DNA of 64,000 nt from Aeromonas popoffii (GCF_000820025.1 NZ_CDBI01000074.1:1-64000); one strand, 5' to 3'; shown: positions 34,252-44,392, numbered from the stretch's first letter. A program made the numbers and translations. The notes: generated by a model from the sequence alone, not told the origin.

Positions 34252-37145
34252 TGGAACTCAACTTTACCCTGAACGGTGCCCTGCGTACCGTCATCTGCAA
34301 GGCCGGTGATAACGCCCAAATGGTGCTGTTCAACCAGTGCCGGATGCACTCGGTGCGCAACAGCGACGACGGCTTCGGTTTCGCCGGCTCCGACGCCATC
34401 CTGTTCAACGGCAAGGTGATCAACGCCTCCCTGCTGATCGCCGCCCAGCTGGATGGATCAGAGGTGCGCACCGCCGAGTCGCTGGGCAGCTGGAACCAGC
34501 TCAGTCTGGTGCAGCAGGCGATGGTAGATGTGGGCGTGGTGCAGTCCGGCTACAACGATCCGGCCGCCGCGCTCATCGTCACCGACCTGCTTGATCGCCA
34601 CCCCGAGCCCACCCGTGATCAAATCGACGATGCCCTCTCGGGCCTGTTTCACCGCGATGGCGGTTACCAGCAGTTCTATCAGGCTATCGAGCTTGCCTGT
34701 TCGCGGATGAAGAACCCGGATTATCTGTGCCAGATCGCCCCCGAGTTTCGCGACGATCTGCGCCATATCGGCAAGAGCTGCCCGAAAGTGGACGCCGCCA
34801 AGATGGTGCAGGCCAAGCCCTGCTACGTGGAGGACAGGGTCACCGAGGATGCACTGATCATCAAGATGCTGCGCAGCCCCCATCCCCATGCGGTGATCAC
34901 CAAACTCGACGTGAGTCGTGCCGAAGCGCTGCCGGGCGTCGTGCATGTCATCACCCACCTCAACTGCCCGGATGTGTTTTACACCCCGGGTGGTCAGAGT
35001 GCTCCCGAGCCGTCACCGCTCGATCGCCGTATGTTCAGCCGCAAGGTGCGCCACGTGGGTGACCGGGTGGCCGCCGTGGTGGCCGAGAGCGAAGCGGTGG
35101 CGCTGGCGGCCCTCAAACTCATCGAGGTCGAGTATCAGGTGCTGCCTTCGGTCATGAACATCGATGAGGCGATGGCCCCCAATGCACCACTGGTCCATGA
35201 CGAGCCCATCCTCTACATGGCCGGTGCGCCAGCGGATCTGGAGCAGCAGAACGCCTGCTCGGTACGTCGTGGCGACGAGCACATGATCATCAACTTCCCC
35301 ATCGGTTCCCGTCCGCACGAGAACCTGGCGGCCAGCGTCCATGGCCAGATCGGTGATGTGGCCAAAGGCTTTGCCGAGGCGGACGAGATTGTCGAGCGCA
35401 CCTACGAATCGACCCAGGCCCAGCAGTGCCCGACCGAGCCGCACATCTGCTTCACCTACATGGATGGGGATCGTCTGGTCATTCACGCCTCCACTCAGGT
35501 GCCGTGGCACGTGCGCCGTCAGGTGGCGCGCATCGTCGGCCTCAAGCAACATCAGGTGCATGTGATCAAGGAGCGGGTAGGGGGCGGCTTTGGCTCCAAG
35601 CAGGACATCCTGCTGGAAGAGGTGTGCGCCTGGGCGACCAGGGTCACCGGCCGTCCGGTCACCTTCCGCTACACCCGTGAAGAGGAGTTCATCAGCAACA
35701 CCTCCCGCCACGTGGCCAAGGTGAAGGTGAAAGTGGGGGCCAAAAAAGATGGCACCATCACCGCCATCGAGATGGATTTTCGCGCCAACACCGGCCCTTA
35801 CGGCAACCACTCATTGACGGTGCCGAGCAATGGCCCGGCACTCTCTTTGCCGCTCTATCCGTGCGACAACGTGCGCTTTACCGTCAACACCTACTACAGC
35901 AACATCTGCCCAACTGGCGCCTATCAGGGTTACGGCGCGCCCAAGGGTAACTTCGCGCTGACCATGGCCATTGCCGAACTGGCGGAGAAACTGGGCATCG
36001 ATCAGCTCGACATGGTGGAGCACAACCGGGTGCACGAAGGGGATATCCTCAAGGTGCTGGGGGCCATCGGTGAGGGCAAGATGCCTACTTCTGTACCCCA
36101 CGCCGCCAGCTGCGCTCTGGAACCCATCCTCAAGCAGGGTCGGGAGCTTATCGCCTGGGACAGCCCCAAACCCGCAGACGGGGATTGGCGCATCGGCCGT
36201 GGCGTCGCCATCATCATGCAAAAATCGGGGATCCCCGACATCGATCAGGCCAACTGCATGGTCAAACTGGAATCGGACGGCACCTTTATCGTCCACTCCG
36301 GTGGCGCCGATATCGGCACCGGCCTCGATACCGTGGTGGCCAAGCTGACCGCCGAGGTGCTCGGTTGCCCGCTCAGCGATGTGCATGTGATCTCTGGCGA
36401 CACCGATCACGCCCTGTTCGACAAGGGGGCCTACGCCTCGTCAGGTACCTGCTTCTCCGGCAACGCGGCCAAGATGGCGGCCGAGAACCTCAAGGAGAAA
36501 ATCCTGTTCCACGGCGCCGCCATGCTGGGGGAACCGGTGGAAGATGTAGTACTGGCGTTCCCGGGCATAGTGCGCGGCAAGCTGGGGGAGGTCTCTTTTG
36601 CCAAGATTGCCCACAAGTCAGAGACCGGCACCGGTTTTGGCATTCTGGTGGGCACCGCCAGCTACATCACCTCTGAGCTTGCCTTCCCGTATGGCGCTAA
36701 TTTCGCCGAGGTGGCGGTCAACGTCAGAACCGGCCAGATCCGTCTCGACAAGTTCTACGCCCTGCTCGACTGCGGCACCCCCATCAACCCGGAGCTGGCG
36801 CTCGGCCAGATCTACGGGGCGACCATGCGGGCCATCGGCCACACCATGACCGAAGAGATCTGCTACGACGGCAAGGGCATCCCGCTCACCCGGGATCTGA
36901 AGAGCTATGGCGCGCCCAAGATTGGCGACATTCCCCGCGATTTTCGGGCCTTCCTGGTGCCGAGTGATGACAAAGTCGGCCCTTACGGCGCCAAGTCCAT
37001 CTCGGAGATCGGGGTGAACGGCGCCGCGCCCGCCATCGCCACCGCCATCCACGACGCCTGCGGTGTCTGGCTGCGCAAGTGGCACTTCACGCCGGAGCAG
37101 ATCCTGCGCGAACTGGGCAAGCTGGAGCACAACGTGTCGGCATAA
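34248..37145 (+). CDS. xdhD: Molybdenum hydroxylase XdhD with degenerate ferredoxin domain
   Basis: A 965-residue protein homologous to E. coli XdhD. The C-terminal part (about 190-960) is the Mo-binding XDH domain. It has CYVEDRVTEDALIIKML, the molybdopterin loop ERVGGGFGSKQD (about 441), the segment GAYQGYGAPKGNFA (about 560) and a glutamate in KSISEIGVNGAAPAIA near the C-terminus at the place of the catalytic Glu. The N-terminal 150 residues keep the fold pattern of the two-[2Fe-2S] domain but no cluster cysteines: the first site reads DDGFGFAGSDAILFNG and the second SGYNDPAAALI. E. coli XdhD has lost them too, as far as I recall. Electrons must leave by YgfM, YgfK or another partner. Likely a selenium-dependent hydroxylase given yqeB/yqeC nearby. 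Confidence 0.94.
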   Translation: MMELNFTLNGALRTVICKAGDNAQMVLFNQCRMHSVRNSDDGFGFAGSDAILFNGKVINASLLIAAQLDGSEVRTAESLGSWNQLSLVQQAMVDVGVVQSGYNDPAAALIVTDLLDRHPEPTRDQIDDALSGLFHRDGGYQQFYQAIELACSRMKNPDYLCQIAPEFRDDLRHIGKSCPKVDAAKMVQAKPCYVEDRVTEDALIIKMLRSPHPHAVITKLDVSRAEALPGVVHVITHLNCPDVFYTPGGQSAPEPSPLDRRMFSRKVRHVGDRVAAVVAESEAVALAALKLIEVEYQVLPSVMNIDEAMAPNAPLVHDEPILYMAGAPADLEQQNACSVRRGDEHMIINFPIGSRPHENLAASVHGQIGDVAKGFAEADEIVERTYESTQAQQCPTEPHICFTYMDGDRLVIHASTQVPWHVRRQVARIVGLKQHQVHVIKERVGGGFGSKQDILLEEVCAWATRVTGRPVTFRYTREEEFISNTSRHVAKVKVKVGAKKDGTITAIEMDFRANTGPYGNHSLTVPSNGPALSLPLYPCDNVRFTVNTYYSNICPTGAYQGYGAPKGNFALTMAIAELAEKLGIDQLDMVEHNRVHEGDILKVLGAIGEGKMPTSVPHAASCALEPILKQGRELIAWDSPKPADGDWRIGRGVAIIMQKSGIPDIDQANCMVKLESDGTFIVHSGGADIGTGLDTVVAKLTAEVLGCPLSDVHVISGDTDHALFDKGAYASSGTCFSGNAAKMAAENLKEKILFHGAAMLGEPVEDVVLAFPGIVRGKLGEVSFAKIAHKSETGTGFGILVGTASYITSELAFPYGANFAEVAVNVRTGQIRLDKFYALLDCGTPINPELALGQIYGATMRAIGHTMTEEICYDGKGIPLTRDLKSYGAPKIGDIPRDFRAFLVPSDDKVGPYGAKSISEIGVNGAAPAIATAIHDACGVWLRKWHFTPEQILRELGKLEHNVSA

Positions 37146-37149
37146 CAAA

Positions 37150-37180
37150 GAAAAGGTGAGGGGCGGGCGCAAGCTCGCCC
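37150..37180 (+). other. Hairpin after xdhD
   Basis: GGGGCG and CGCCCC pair around GGC-GCAA-GCT, 12 bp after the xdhD stop. No T run. It may be a leaky terminator or a stabiliser before the xanQ relic. Confidence 0.4.
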
Positions 37181-37188
37181 CCAGCACC

Positions 37189-37347
37189 TGGCTGCAGGTA
37201 AACCGTTATGACCCCATAGGATCGGGCCTGCTTTCCATCCAGTCGGTCAACTTCTCCTTCGTGACCGTGATGATCGCCCTGGGCGGTGCCATGAAGAAAG
37301 ATGGCCTGCACGAGGAGCTGATCGTGCCTCAAGTCGATCGCATCTGA
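37189..37347 (+). pseudogene. Relic of a XanQ-type xanthine permease
   Basis: One frame reads GSGLLSIQSVNFSFVTVMIA followed by a short segment ending MKKDGLHEELI, a signature from the first third of NCS2 xanthine permeases (XanQ/UraA group), then seven unrelated codons and a stop. The family protein is about 460 residues, so over 85% is missing. In E. coli the intact xanQ lies exactly here, between xdhD and guaD. An internal deletion explains it. It should not give a working carrier. Confidence 0.75.
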
Positions 37348-37398
37348 TTGCTGAAGCCACAAGAACGTCAACAGAACAAGAGAAACAGGGAAACGGTT

Positions 37399-38715
37399 AT
37401 GAAAAACGACAACTCTGTCAAAGCGGTGCGCGGCAGCTTCTTCGATATCACCCGGGTGGTGGATCAACCCGAGGAGATTGAGCCCAATGCCCGTCTGGTC
37501 GAGGATGGGCTGCTCATCATTCGCAACGGCTGCATCGACTGGTTCGGTGAGTGGGAAGAGGGCCGGGATCGCATTCCGGCCGAAGTGCGGGTGCGGGATT
37601 ACCGCGGCAAGATGATAGTGCCGGGATTTGTCGATACCCACATTCACTACCCCCAGAGCGAGATGGTGGGGGCTTACGGTGAGCAGTTGCTGGAGTGGCT
37701 CAACCGCCACACCTTCCCGGCCGAGCGGCGCTACAACGATCTCGAGTATGCCCGCGAGATGTCCACCTTCTTTATCAAGCAGCTGCTGCGTAACGGCACC
37801 ACCACGGCGCTGGTGTTCGGCACCGTCCACCCCGAGTCGGTGGATGCCCTGTTCGAGGCGGCGAGCCGCATCAATATGCGGATGATTGCGGGCAAGGTGA
37901 TGATGGATCGCAACGCCCCCGACTATCTGCTCGATACCGCGCAGAGCAGTTATGAGCAGAGCAAGCAGCTTATCGAGCGCTGGCACGGCAATGGCCGACT
38001 GCTTTACGCCATCACACCACGATTTGCGCCCACTTCGACACCCGAGCAGCTGACGATGGCGCGGCGACTGCGCGAAGAGTTTCCCACCACCTATCTGCAC
38101 ACCCATCTGTGCGAGAACAAGGACGAGATCGCCTGGGTCAAATCTCTGTTCCCAGAGCATCAGGGCTATCTCGATGTCTATCACCAGCATGGCCTCACCG
38201 GCCACAACTGCGTGTTTGCCCACTGCGTCCATCTGGAAGAGCAGGAGTGGGATTGCCTGAAGGAGACCGGCTCCACCATCGCGTTTTGCCCCACCTCGAA
38301 TCTTTATCTGGGCAGTGGTCTGTTCAAGCTGCACAAGGCGTGGCGCAAGCAGATAAAGGTGGGGATGGGCACCGACATCGGTGCGGGCACCACCTTCAAC
38401 ATGCTGCAGACCCTCAACGAGGCTTACAAGGTGATGCAGTTGCAAGGGGAGCGGCTCTCGGCCTATCAGGCTTTCTATCTGGCCACCCTGGGCGGCGCCC
38501 ATGCGCTGGGGCTGGATGAGAAGATCGGCAGCTTTGCGCTGGGCAAGGAGGCGGATTTCGTGGTGCTCGACCCGGTCGCCACCCCGCTGCAGCAGCTGCG
38601 TTATGACAACTCCACCACCCTGCGGGACAAGCTCTTTGTGCTGCTGACGTTGGGGGATGACAGATCCATCTACCGCACTTATGTGGATGGCCAACTGGTG
38701 CACGAACGGGGGTAG
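37399..38715 (+). CDS. guaD: Guanine deaminase
   Basis: A 438-residue amidohydrolase, one residue from the E. coli GuaD length. It deaminates guanine to xanthine. Metal and substrate motifs are [12 protein letters not shown] (about 74-85), [11 protein letters not shown] (about 233), VFAHCVHL (about 273) and the Asp in [10 protein letters not shown] (about 330). AGGGA precedes ATG 37399. It supplies xanthine to the XDH enzymes encoded on either side. It follows the xanQ relic in the xdhD-to-ghxQ line. Confidence 0.96.
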   Translation: MKNDNSVKAVRGSFFDITRVVDQPEEIEPNARLVEDGLLIIRNGCIDWFGEWEEGRDRIPAEVRVRDYRGKMIVPGFVDTHIHYPQSEMVGAYGEQLLEWLNRHTFPAERRYNDLEYAREMSTFFIKQLLRNGTTTALVFGTVHPESVDALFEAASRINMRMIAGKVMMDRNAPDYLLDTAQSSYEQSKQLIERWHGNGRLLYAITPRFAPTSTPEQLTMARRLREEFPTTYLHTHLCENKDEIAWVKSLFPEHQGYLDVYHQHGLTGHNCVFAHCVHLEEQEWDCLKETGSTIAFCPTSNLYLGSGLFKLHKAWRKQIKVGMGTDIGAGTTFNMLQTLNEAYKVMQLQGERLSAYQAFYLATLGGAHALGLDEKIGSFALGKEADFVVLDPVATPLQQLRYDNSTTLRDKLFVLLTLGDDRSIYRTYVDGQLVHERG

Positions 38716-38795
38716 GGGATGGAGGGGCTGCCACGGCGCAGCCCCGAGGATACGGTGGCTGGCGTGCCCACAGGGAGGCCAACACCCAAGTAAGA

Positions 38796-38814
38796 GCGGG
38801 GCACGTTTCCCCGC
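38796..38814 (+). terminator. Hairpins between guaD and ghxQ
   Basis: GCGGGG pairs with CCCCGC over a 7-base loop; another stem (GGGGCTG with CAGCCCC, 38723-38744) lies before it. Neither has a T run. The 278-bp gap also holds a weak GG-N10-GC match near 38900, not convincing as a promoter. Confidence 0.35.
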
Positions 38815-38993
38815 AACAGAAGGTGAAATGGCCCGGTTTTTTTGATCAGCAAGGCAAACGTTTGAGTCAAGGCTGCCTCTCCTGGTCTCTCTGTCGCGTC
38901 AGGCTGTGGCCACACAGACTGGACATAAACAGATCCACAGATCCTGCCGCCATTTCGTCATGGAACACTCAGGCGTATGTGAAGGAGTTGGGT

Positions 38994-40403
38994 ATGACCC
39001 AAGCAAACAGCAGGACAAACAGCGTGGAACCGCTGGCCAATGATGACGCCGGCAAGAGCGCATCGCAGCAACAGCCGATCACGGCTCTTGATCGCTACTT
39101 CATGATCAGCGAGCGGGGCAGCAACGTCAGACAGGAGGTGCTGGCGGGGCTCACCACTTTCCTTGCCATGGTCTACTCGGTGATCGTGGTGCCGGGTATG
39201 CTTGGCAAGGCGGGCTTTCCCCCCGGCGCCGTGTTTGTCGCCACCTGTCTGGTGGCAGGCTTTGGTTCGCTGCTGATGGGGCTCTGGGCCAAGCTGCCCA
39301 TGGCCATCGGCTGCGCCATCTCGCTCACCGCCTTTACCGCCTTCAGCCTGGTGCTGGGGCAGCAGATCCCCATTCCGGTGGCGCTGGGCGCCGTCTTCCT
39401 GATGGGGGTGATCTTTACCGCCATCTCGGTGACCGGGGTGCGTAGCTGGATCCTCGACAACCTGCCGATGGGGATCGCCCACGGCACTGGGATCGGGATC
39501 GGTCTCTTCCTGCTGCTCATCGCCGCCAACGGGGTGGGGCTGGTGATCAAGAACCCGCTGGAGGGGCTGCCGGTAGCGCTGGGGGCCTTTACCTCCATGC
39601 CGGTCATCATGTCCCTGATTGGCCTTGCGGTGATTGTCGGGCTGGAGAAGCTGAAAGTACCGGGCGGGATCCTGCTGGTGATCATCGCCATCTCCCTCTT
39701 CGGCCTCATCTTCGATCCGGCGGTGACCTATCAGGGGCTGTTCGCCCTGCCGAGCCTCTCGGACGAGCAGGGCAAGTCCCTCATCTTCACTCTGGATATC
39801 ATGGGGGCCCTCTCGCCGCTGGTGCTGCCAAGCGTGCTGGCGCTGGTGATGACGGCGGTGTTTGATGCCACCGGCACCATACGGGCGGTGGCGGGGCAGG
39901 CCAACCTGCTGGATCAAGATGGTCACATCATCAACAGCGGCAAGGCGCTCAGTGCCGACTCCCTCAGCAGCATCTTCTCCGGCCTGGTGGGGGCTGCGCC
40001 GGCTGCCGTCTATATCGAATCGGCAGCGGGCACGGCAGCGGGTGGCAAAACCGGCCTGACCGCCACCGTGGTCGGCGGCCTGTTCCTGTTGATGCTGTTC
40101 CTCTCGCCGCTCTCCTATCTGGTGCCGGCCTATGCCACGGCGCCGGCCCTGATGTACGTGGGGCTGCTGATGCTGAGCAACGTCACCAAGCTCGATTTCG
40201 ATGACTTTGTCGGCGCCATGTCCGGCCTGCTGTGCGCCGTCTTTATCGTGCTCACCTGCAATATCGTCACCGGCATCATGCTGGGCTTCAGCGCCCTGGT
40301 GATTGGCCGCATCTGCTCCAACGAGTGGCGCAAGCTCAATCCGGGCACCGTCATCATTGCCCTTGCGCTGGTGCTCTTCTACGCCGGTGGCTGGGCCATC
40401 TAG
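38994..40403 (+). CDS. ghxQ: Guanine/hypoxanthine permease (NCS2, AzgA-type)
   Basis: A 469-residue inner-membrane carrier with about 12-13 helices after a hydrophilic N-terminus of 35 residues. AzgA/GhxQ signatures are [14 protein letters not shown] (about 51), [28 protein letters not shown] and [14 protein letters not shown] (about 288), and [16 protein letters not shown] (about 343). It imports guanine or hypoxanthine with protons for GuaD and XDH. AAGGAG at good spacing decides ATG 38994. The position matches E. coli, where ghxQ follows guaD. Confidence 0.92.
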   Translation: MTQANSRTNSVEPLANDDAGKSASQQQPITALDRYFMISERGSNVRQEVLAGLTTFLAMVYSVIVVPGMLGKAGFPPGAVFVATCLVAGFGSLLMGLWAKLPMAIGCAISLTAFTAFSLVLGQQIPIPVALGAVFLMGVIFTAISVTGVRSWILDNLPMGIAHGTGIGIGLFLLLIAANGVGLVIKNPLEGLPVALGAFTSMPVIMSLIGLAVIVGLEKLKVPGGILLVIIAISLFGLIFDPAVTYQGLFALPSLSDEQGKSLIFTLDIMGALSPLVLPSVLALVMTAVFDATGTIRAVAGQANLLDQDGHIINSGKALSADSLSSIFSGLVGAAPAAVYIESAAGTAAGGKTGLTATVVGGLFLLMLFLSPLSYLVPAYATAPALMYVGLLMLSNVTKLDFDDFVGAMSGLLCAVFIVLTCNIVTGIMLGFSALVIGRICSNEWRKLNPGTVIIALALVLFYAGGWAI

Positions 40404-40433
40404 TCCAGGGGGCTGGTGTCATTACGGGAGTCT

Positions 40434-40470
40434 CATCGGGGGTGACCGACAGGTGGCCCCCGATGCTTTT
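40434..40470 (+). terminator. Terminator after ghxQ
   Basis: CATCGGGGG (40434-40442) pairs perfectly with CCCCCGATG (40457-40465), followed by CTTTT. It separates ghxQ from the xdhABC promoter. Confidence 0.75.
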
Positions 40471-40491
40471 CGGGCGCGGCAGGTACCATTT

Positions 40492-40518
40492 TGATAATGG
40501 GGATTACCAGATTGATAA
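40492..40518. promoter_or_regulatory. TGATAAT motifs upstream of xdhABC
   Basis: TGATAAT (40492-40498, inside a CCATT/AATGG inverted repeat) and TGATAA (40513-40518) lie 154 and 133 bp before the sigma-54 promoter of xdhA. Same half-site as before ygeW and ygfK. Confidence 0.5.
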
Positions 40519-40645
40519 CGGGTCGTATGCCAGCGGTTGAATGTGCATGAAAAATCGGCAATCCGGCAACGCCATCAGCCTGGCCGGGGTGCCGGATGGG
40601 ATCTTCTTCACACTTATCCTCATCGCTGGCCTGTCTGCGGGAAAC

Positions 40646-40661
40646 AGGCGCATATCTTGCT
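40646..40661 (+). promoter_or_regulatory. Sigma-54 promoter of xdhABC
   Basis: AGGCGC, five bases, TTGCT, with exact GG-N10-GC spacing, 49 bp upstream of the xdhA ATG. The rest of the 306-bp gap has no supported ORF. Confidence 0.65.
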
Positions 40662-40709
40662 GTTTTTTATGCCGGTTCCAGATTTTTCCCTTCGAAAAAG
40701 GACTTGCAT

Positions 40710-43028
40710 ATGTCCATAGGATTACCGCTCAAGCGGGTGGATGCCGAGGCCAAGGTGACCGGCAGCGCCCGCTATACCGATGACAACATCATGCTCGGGA
40801 TGCGCCACGCCAAGTACGTGAGAAGCAAGATCGCCCACGGCAAGGTGCTCGCCATCGACGCGACCGAGGCGCTGGCCCTGCACGGGGTCGAAGCCGTGTT
40901 TACCCATGAAGATGTCCCCACCACCTGTTTTCGCACCGCCGGTCACGCCTGGTCCCTCGATGAGGCCAAGCGGGATGTGAAAGACCGCCGTCTGCTCACC
41001 GACCATGTGCGCCACTTTGGTGATGGGGTCGCCATAGTCGTGGCGCGCGATCCGCTCACTGCCGAGAAGGCGGCCTCGCTGGTCAAGGTGACCTACGAGC
41101 CGCTGCCGGTGATGACGGATGCCGAGAGCGCCCTCGCGGAGGGGGCTTATCCCATTCACCCGAGCGGCAATCTGCTGCGCCAAAGCCAGCTTCGCGCCAA
41201 TGAACCGGAGCAGGCTATCGCGGCCGCCGATCTGCAATTTCAGGGGCACTACCGGACGCCAGTGGTGCAGCACTGCCATCTGGAGACGGTGACCTGCTAC
41301 GCCTACATGGATCAACCCGACCACATCATTGTCGTCTCCAGTACCCAGATCCCCCAGATAGTGCGCAGCCGGGTCGCCAAATCCCTCGGCCTGCCCTGGT
41401 CCAGTGTGCGGGTGATCAAGCCCTATATGGGCGGCGGTTTTGGTAACAAGCAGGATGTGCTGGAAGAGCCGATGGCGGCGTTTCTGAGCTACCAGCTCGG
41501 CGGCGTGCCGGTCAAGGTGACCTTGAGCCGGGAAGAGTGCTTCTTCGCTTCCCGCACCCGCCACGGCTTTGCCATCGATGGCAAGATGGGCCTCAACCGC
41601 GACGGCACCCTCAAGGGCTATCAGCTCGACGTGCTCTCCAACACCGGCGGCTATGCCTCCCACGGCCACTCCATCGCCAGCGCTGGTGGCAACAAGATCA
41701 GCTACCTCTATCCGCGCAGCGCTTTTGGTTATGACGCCACGACCTTCTACAGCAACCTGCCCACCGCCGGTGCCATGCGCGGCTACGGCGCGCCCCAGGT
41801 GATTTTTGCCCTCGAGTGCATGCTCGATGACGCTTGCGTCGAGTTGGGGTTAGACCCGCTCGATGTGCGTATCGCCAACGTGGCGCGGGAAGGGGATGTT
41901 AATCAGGTCAACCAGAAGACCATCTACAGCGCCGGGCTGCCCGAGTGCCTGCTGCGTGGTCGCGAGATGTTCGAGTGGGATCGGCTCAAAGCCGAGTGTT
42001 TGGGGCAGGAACCTGCAAGTCGGGTGCGACGTGGCATCGGGGTGGCCTGTTTCAGCTACGGCTCCAACACCTATCCGGTGGGGGTCGAAATTGCTGGCGC
42101 CCGCATGCTGCTCAATCAGGATGGCACCGTCAATCTGCAGATCGGCGCCACCGAGATAGGGCAGGGGTCGGATACCGTCTTTGCCCAGATGGCGGCCCAG
42201 ACGCTTGGCATTCCGTTTGAGCAGATCCGGGTCATCTCGACCCAGGATACCGACATCACCGCCTATGATCCGGGCTCGTTCGCCTCACGCCAGAGCTATG
42301 TGGCGGCCCCCGCTATCCATCAGGCGGCGCTGCAACTGCGGGCGCGCATTTTGTCGCTGGCGGCCCAGCTCTGTCATCAGGATGTGGGGTCGCTCACCCT
42401 TATCGACGGCTACGTGGTGCTGGCCGGTGCGCCGGACAAGGTGCTGATCAGCGTGGCCGAGGTGTCGGTCAACGCCTATTACCACCTCACCATTGGCGGC
42501 CAGATCACCTCGGAGGTTTCTCACAAGACCACCACCAACCCGCCCAGTTTCGGCTGCACCTTTGTCGATCTCAGCGTCGATGTCGATCTCTGCAAGGTGA
42601 CCATCAATCGCATCATCAACCTGCACGATGCCGGCAAGATCCTCAATCCACAGCTGGCAGAGGGGCAGGTGCACGGCGGCATGGGGATGGGGATCGGCTG
42701 GTCGCTGTTCGAGGAGATGATCATCGATGCCAACACCGGCGTGGTGCGCAATCCCAACCTGCTCGACTACAAGTTCCCCACCATGCTGGATTTGCCGGAG
42801 CTCGAATGCGACTTCGTGCAGACCTATGAGCCCCAGTCGGTCTATGGACATAAATCCCTGGGGGAACCGCCCATCATCTCACCGGGCCCTGCGATCCGTA
42901 ACGCCATTCGCATGGCGACCGGGGTCGCCATCAACGAGCTGCCCATCACCCCCAAGACCCTGTTTCGGGAGTTTGTCGCGGCGGGTTTGATTGCCGAGGG
43001 ATCACGGGAGGAGCAACGCCATGTTTGA
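40710..43028 (+). CDS. xdhA: Xanthine dehydrogenase, molybdenum-binding subunit
   Basis: A 772-residue Mo-binding subunit homologous to E. coli XdhA. It opens with LPLKRVDAEAKVTGSARYTDD, typical of the family. It has the molybdopterin loop IKPYMGGGFGNKQD (about 243), MRGYGAPQVIFALE (about 357), LQIGATEIGQGSDTVFAQ (about 477) and the catalytic Glu in GHKSLGEPPIISP near the C-terminus. It hydroxylates hypoxanthine and xanthine to uric acid with XdhB (FAD) and XdhC (Fe-S). AAGGA precedes ATG 40710. Overlaps xdhB by eight bases. Confidence 0.95.
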   Translation: MSIGLPLKRVDAEAKVTGSARYTDDNIMLGMRHAKYVRSKIAHGKVLAIDATEALALHGVEAVFTHEDVPTTCFRTAGHAWSLDEAKRDVKDRRLLTDHVRHFGDGVAIVVARDPLTAEKAASLVKVTYEPLPVMTDAESALAEGAYPIHPSGNLLRQSQLRANEPEQAIAAADLQFQGHYRTPVVQHCHLETVTCYAYMDQPDHIIVVSSTQIPQIVRSRVAKSLGLPWSSVRVIKPYMGGGFGNKQDVLEEPMAAFLSYQLGGVPVKVTLSREECFFASRTRHGFAIDGKMGLNRDGTLKGYQLDVLSNTGGYASHGHSIASAGGNKISYLYPRSAFGYDATTFYSNLPTAGAMRGYGAPQVIFALECMLDDACVELGLDPLDVRIANVAREGDVNQVNQKTIYSAGLPECLLRGREMFEWDRLKAECLGQEPASRVRRGIGVACFSYGSNTYPVGVEIAGARMLLNQDGTVNLQIGATEIGQGSDTVFAQMAAQTLGIPFEQIRVISTQDTDITAYDPGSFASRQSYVAAPAIHQAALQLRARILSLAAQLCHQDVGSLTLIDGYVVLAGAPDKVLISVAEVSVNAYYHLTIGGQITSEVSHKTTTNPPSFGCTFVDLSVDVDLCKVTINRIINLHDAGKILNPQLAEGQVHGGMGMGIGWSLFEEMIIDANTGVVRNPNLLDYKFPTMLDLPELECDFVQTYEPQSVYGHKSLGEPPIISPGPAIRNAIRMATGVAINELPITPKTLFREFVAAGLIAEGSREEQRHV

Positions 43029-43899
43029 TATTGCCCGTTACTACAAGGCGCACAGTGTGGCCGAGGCCGTTGCCCTGCGCCTGGCCGACCCCGAGGCGCG
43101 CCTCTTGGCCGGTGGCACCGATGTGATGATCCAGCTTCATCACCTCAACCCTGCCTATCGCCATATCGTCGATATTCACGACTTGCCCGAGCTCAAAGGG
43201 GTGAGCGAGCTGGCTGATGGATCGATCCGCATCGGCTCTGGCACCACCTTTACCGAGATCATCGAAAACGAGCTGGTGCAGCGCCGCCTGCCGATGCTGG
43301 CAGAAGCGGCCGCCACCATAGCCGGCCCGCAGATCCGCAACGTCGCCACCTATGGCGGCAACATCTGCAACGGCGCCACCAGTGCTGACTCGGCAGCGCC
43401 CACAGTGGCACTGGAAGCAGAGCTGGAAATCGCCGGGCCCAATGGCACGCGCCGTATCCCCATCGCCGGTTTTCACACAGGCCCGGGCAAGGTAGCGCTA
43501 CATCCGGCGGAAATTCTGGTGGCGTTTCATTTTGCCCCTGATCCCCATCCCCATGTGGGCTCCCACTACTTCAAGTACGCCATGCGCGGTGCCATGGATA
43601 TCGCCACCATCGGTTGTGCCGCTTACTGCCAGATTGAGGATGGCCACTTCAAGCGCCTGCGGCTGGCCTACGGGGTGGCGGCACCGACACCGGTGCGCAC
43701 GCCGCATGCGGAGGCTGCAGCTGAAGGGCAACCCTTGACCCGCGCGACGCTCGCGGCCATTGCCGAGGCGGTGGTGGCCGATGTGGCGCCGCGCTCCTCC
43801 TGGCGGGCGGAGAAAGCCTTTCGCCTGCACCTGATCAAAACCCTGGCGCAGCGGGTGGTCGCCTGCGCTGTCGAACGTGCCGGAGGCAAGATCCTATGA
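43021..43899 (+). CDS. xdhB: Xanthine dehydrogenase, FAD-binding subunit
   Basis: A 292-residue protein, the same length as E. coli XdhB. FAD loops are [12 protein letters not shown] (about 31-42) and the second FAD contact [20 protein letters not shown] (about 103-122). It passes electrons from the Fe-S subunit to NAD+. The start overlaps the xdhA stop and it overlaps xdhC by four bases, so the three are translationally coupled. Confidence 0.95.
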   Translation: MFDIARYYKAHSVAEAVALRLADPEARLLAGGTDVMIQLHHLNPAYRHIVDIHDLPELKGVSELADGSIRIGSGTTFTEIIENELVQRRLPMLAEAAATIAGPQIRNVATYGGNICNGATSADSAAPTVALEAELEIAGPNGTRRIPIAGFHTGPGKVALHPAEILVAFHFAPDPHPHVGSHYFKYAMRGAMDIATIGCAAYCQIEDGHFKRLRLAYGVAAPTPVRTPHAEAAAEGQPLTRATLAAIAEAVVADVAPRSSWRAEKAFRLHLIKTLAQRVVACAVERAGGKIL

Positions 43900-44381
43900 T
43901 GCAACCGCAAACCTGTCCCACTGTTGCGATCCAGTGCGAGATCAACGGCAAGCCTTACTCCTATGCGGTGTCACCTACCATGTCGCTGCTCTATTTCCTG
44001 CGCGGGCAGGGGCTGATCAGTGTGAAAGAGGGGTGCAGCGTCGGCGAGTGCGGCGCCTGTACCGTGCGGGTGGATGGCGTGGCCATCGACAGCTGCCTCT
44101 ATCTGGCAGTGTGGGCCGATGGCAAGTCCATTCGTACCGTGGAGGGGGAGCGGCAAGGCAACCAGCTCTCCGATGTGCAGCAGGCCTTCATCGACGAGGG
44201 GGCGGTGCAGTGCGGTTTTTGCACCCCCGGCCTCGTGATGGCGAGCGCGGCACTGCTCGACAAGACAGATCGCCGTCCGCTGACCGATGCGGAGATCCGC
44301 CGCGGCCTTTCGGGCAATCTCTGCCGCTGCACCGGTTATCAGAACGTGGTGCGGGCGGTGAAAAAGTGCTGCAAGGGGTAG
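43896..44381 (+). CDS. xdhC: Xanthine dehydrogenase, iron-sulfur subunit
   Basis: A 161-residue protein with both [2Fe-2S] sites intact: the plant-type ferredoxin motif [15 protein letters not shown] followed by SC (about 46-69), and the helical-domain motifs CGFCTPG (about 107) and CRCTGY (about 145). It links the molybdenum centre to the FAD subunit. This contrasts with XdhD, whose equivalent domain has no cluster cysteines. Last gene of xdhABC. Confidence 0.96.
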   Translation: MMQPQTCPTVAIQCEINGKPYSYAVSPTMSLLYFLRGQGLISVKEGCSVGECGACTVRVDGVAIDSCLYLAVWADGKSIRTVEGERQGNQLSDVQQAFIDEGAVQCGFCTPGLVMASAALLDKTDRRPLTDAEIRRGLSGNLCRCTGYQNVVRAVKKCCKG

Positions 44382-44392
44382 GGTGAGATTAG

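Noticed and set aside
38890-38910. A GG-N10-GC match before ghxQ as a fourth sigma-54 promoter
   Set aside because: The flanks (TGGTCT, TCGC) fit poorly and no ATTATCA-type site is nearby.
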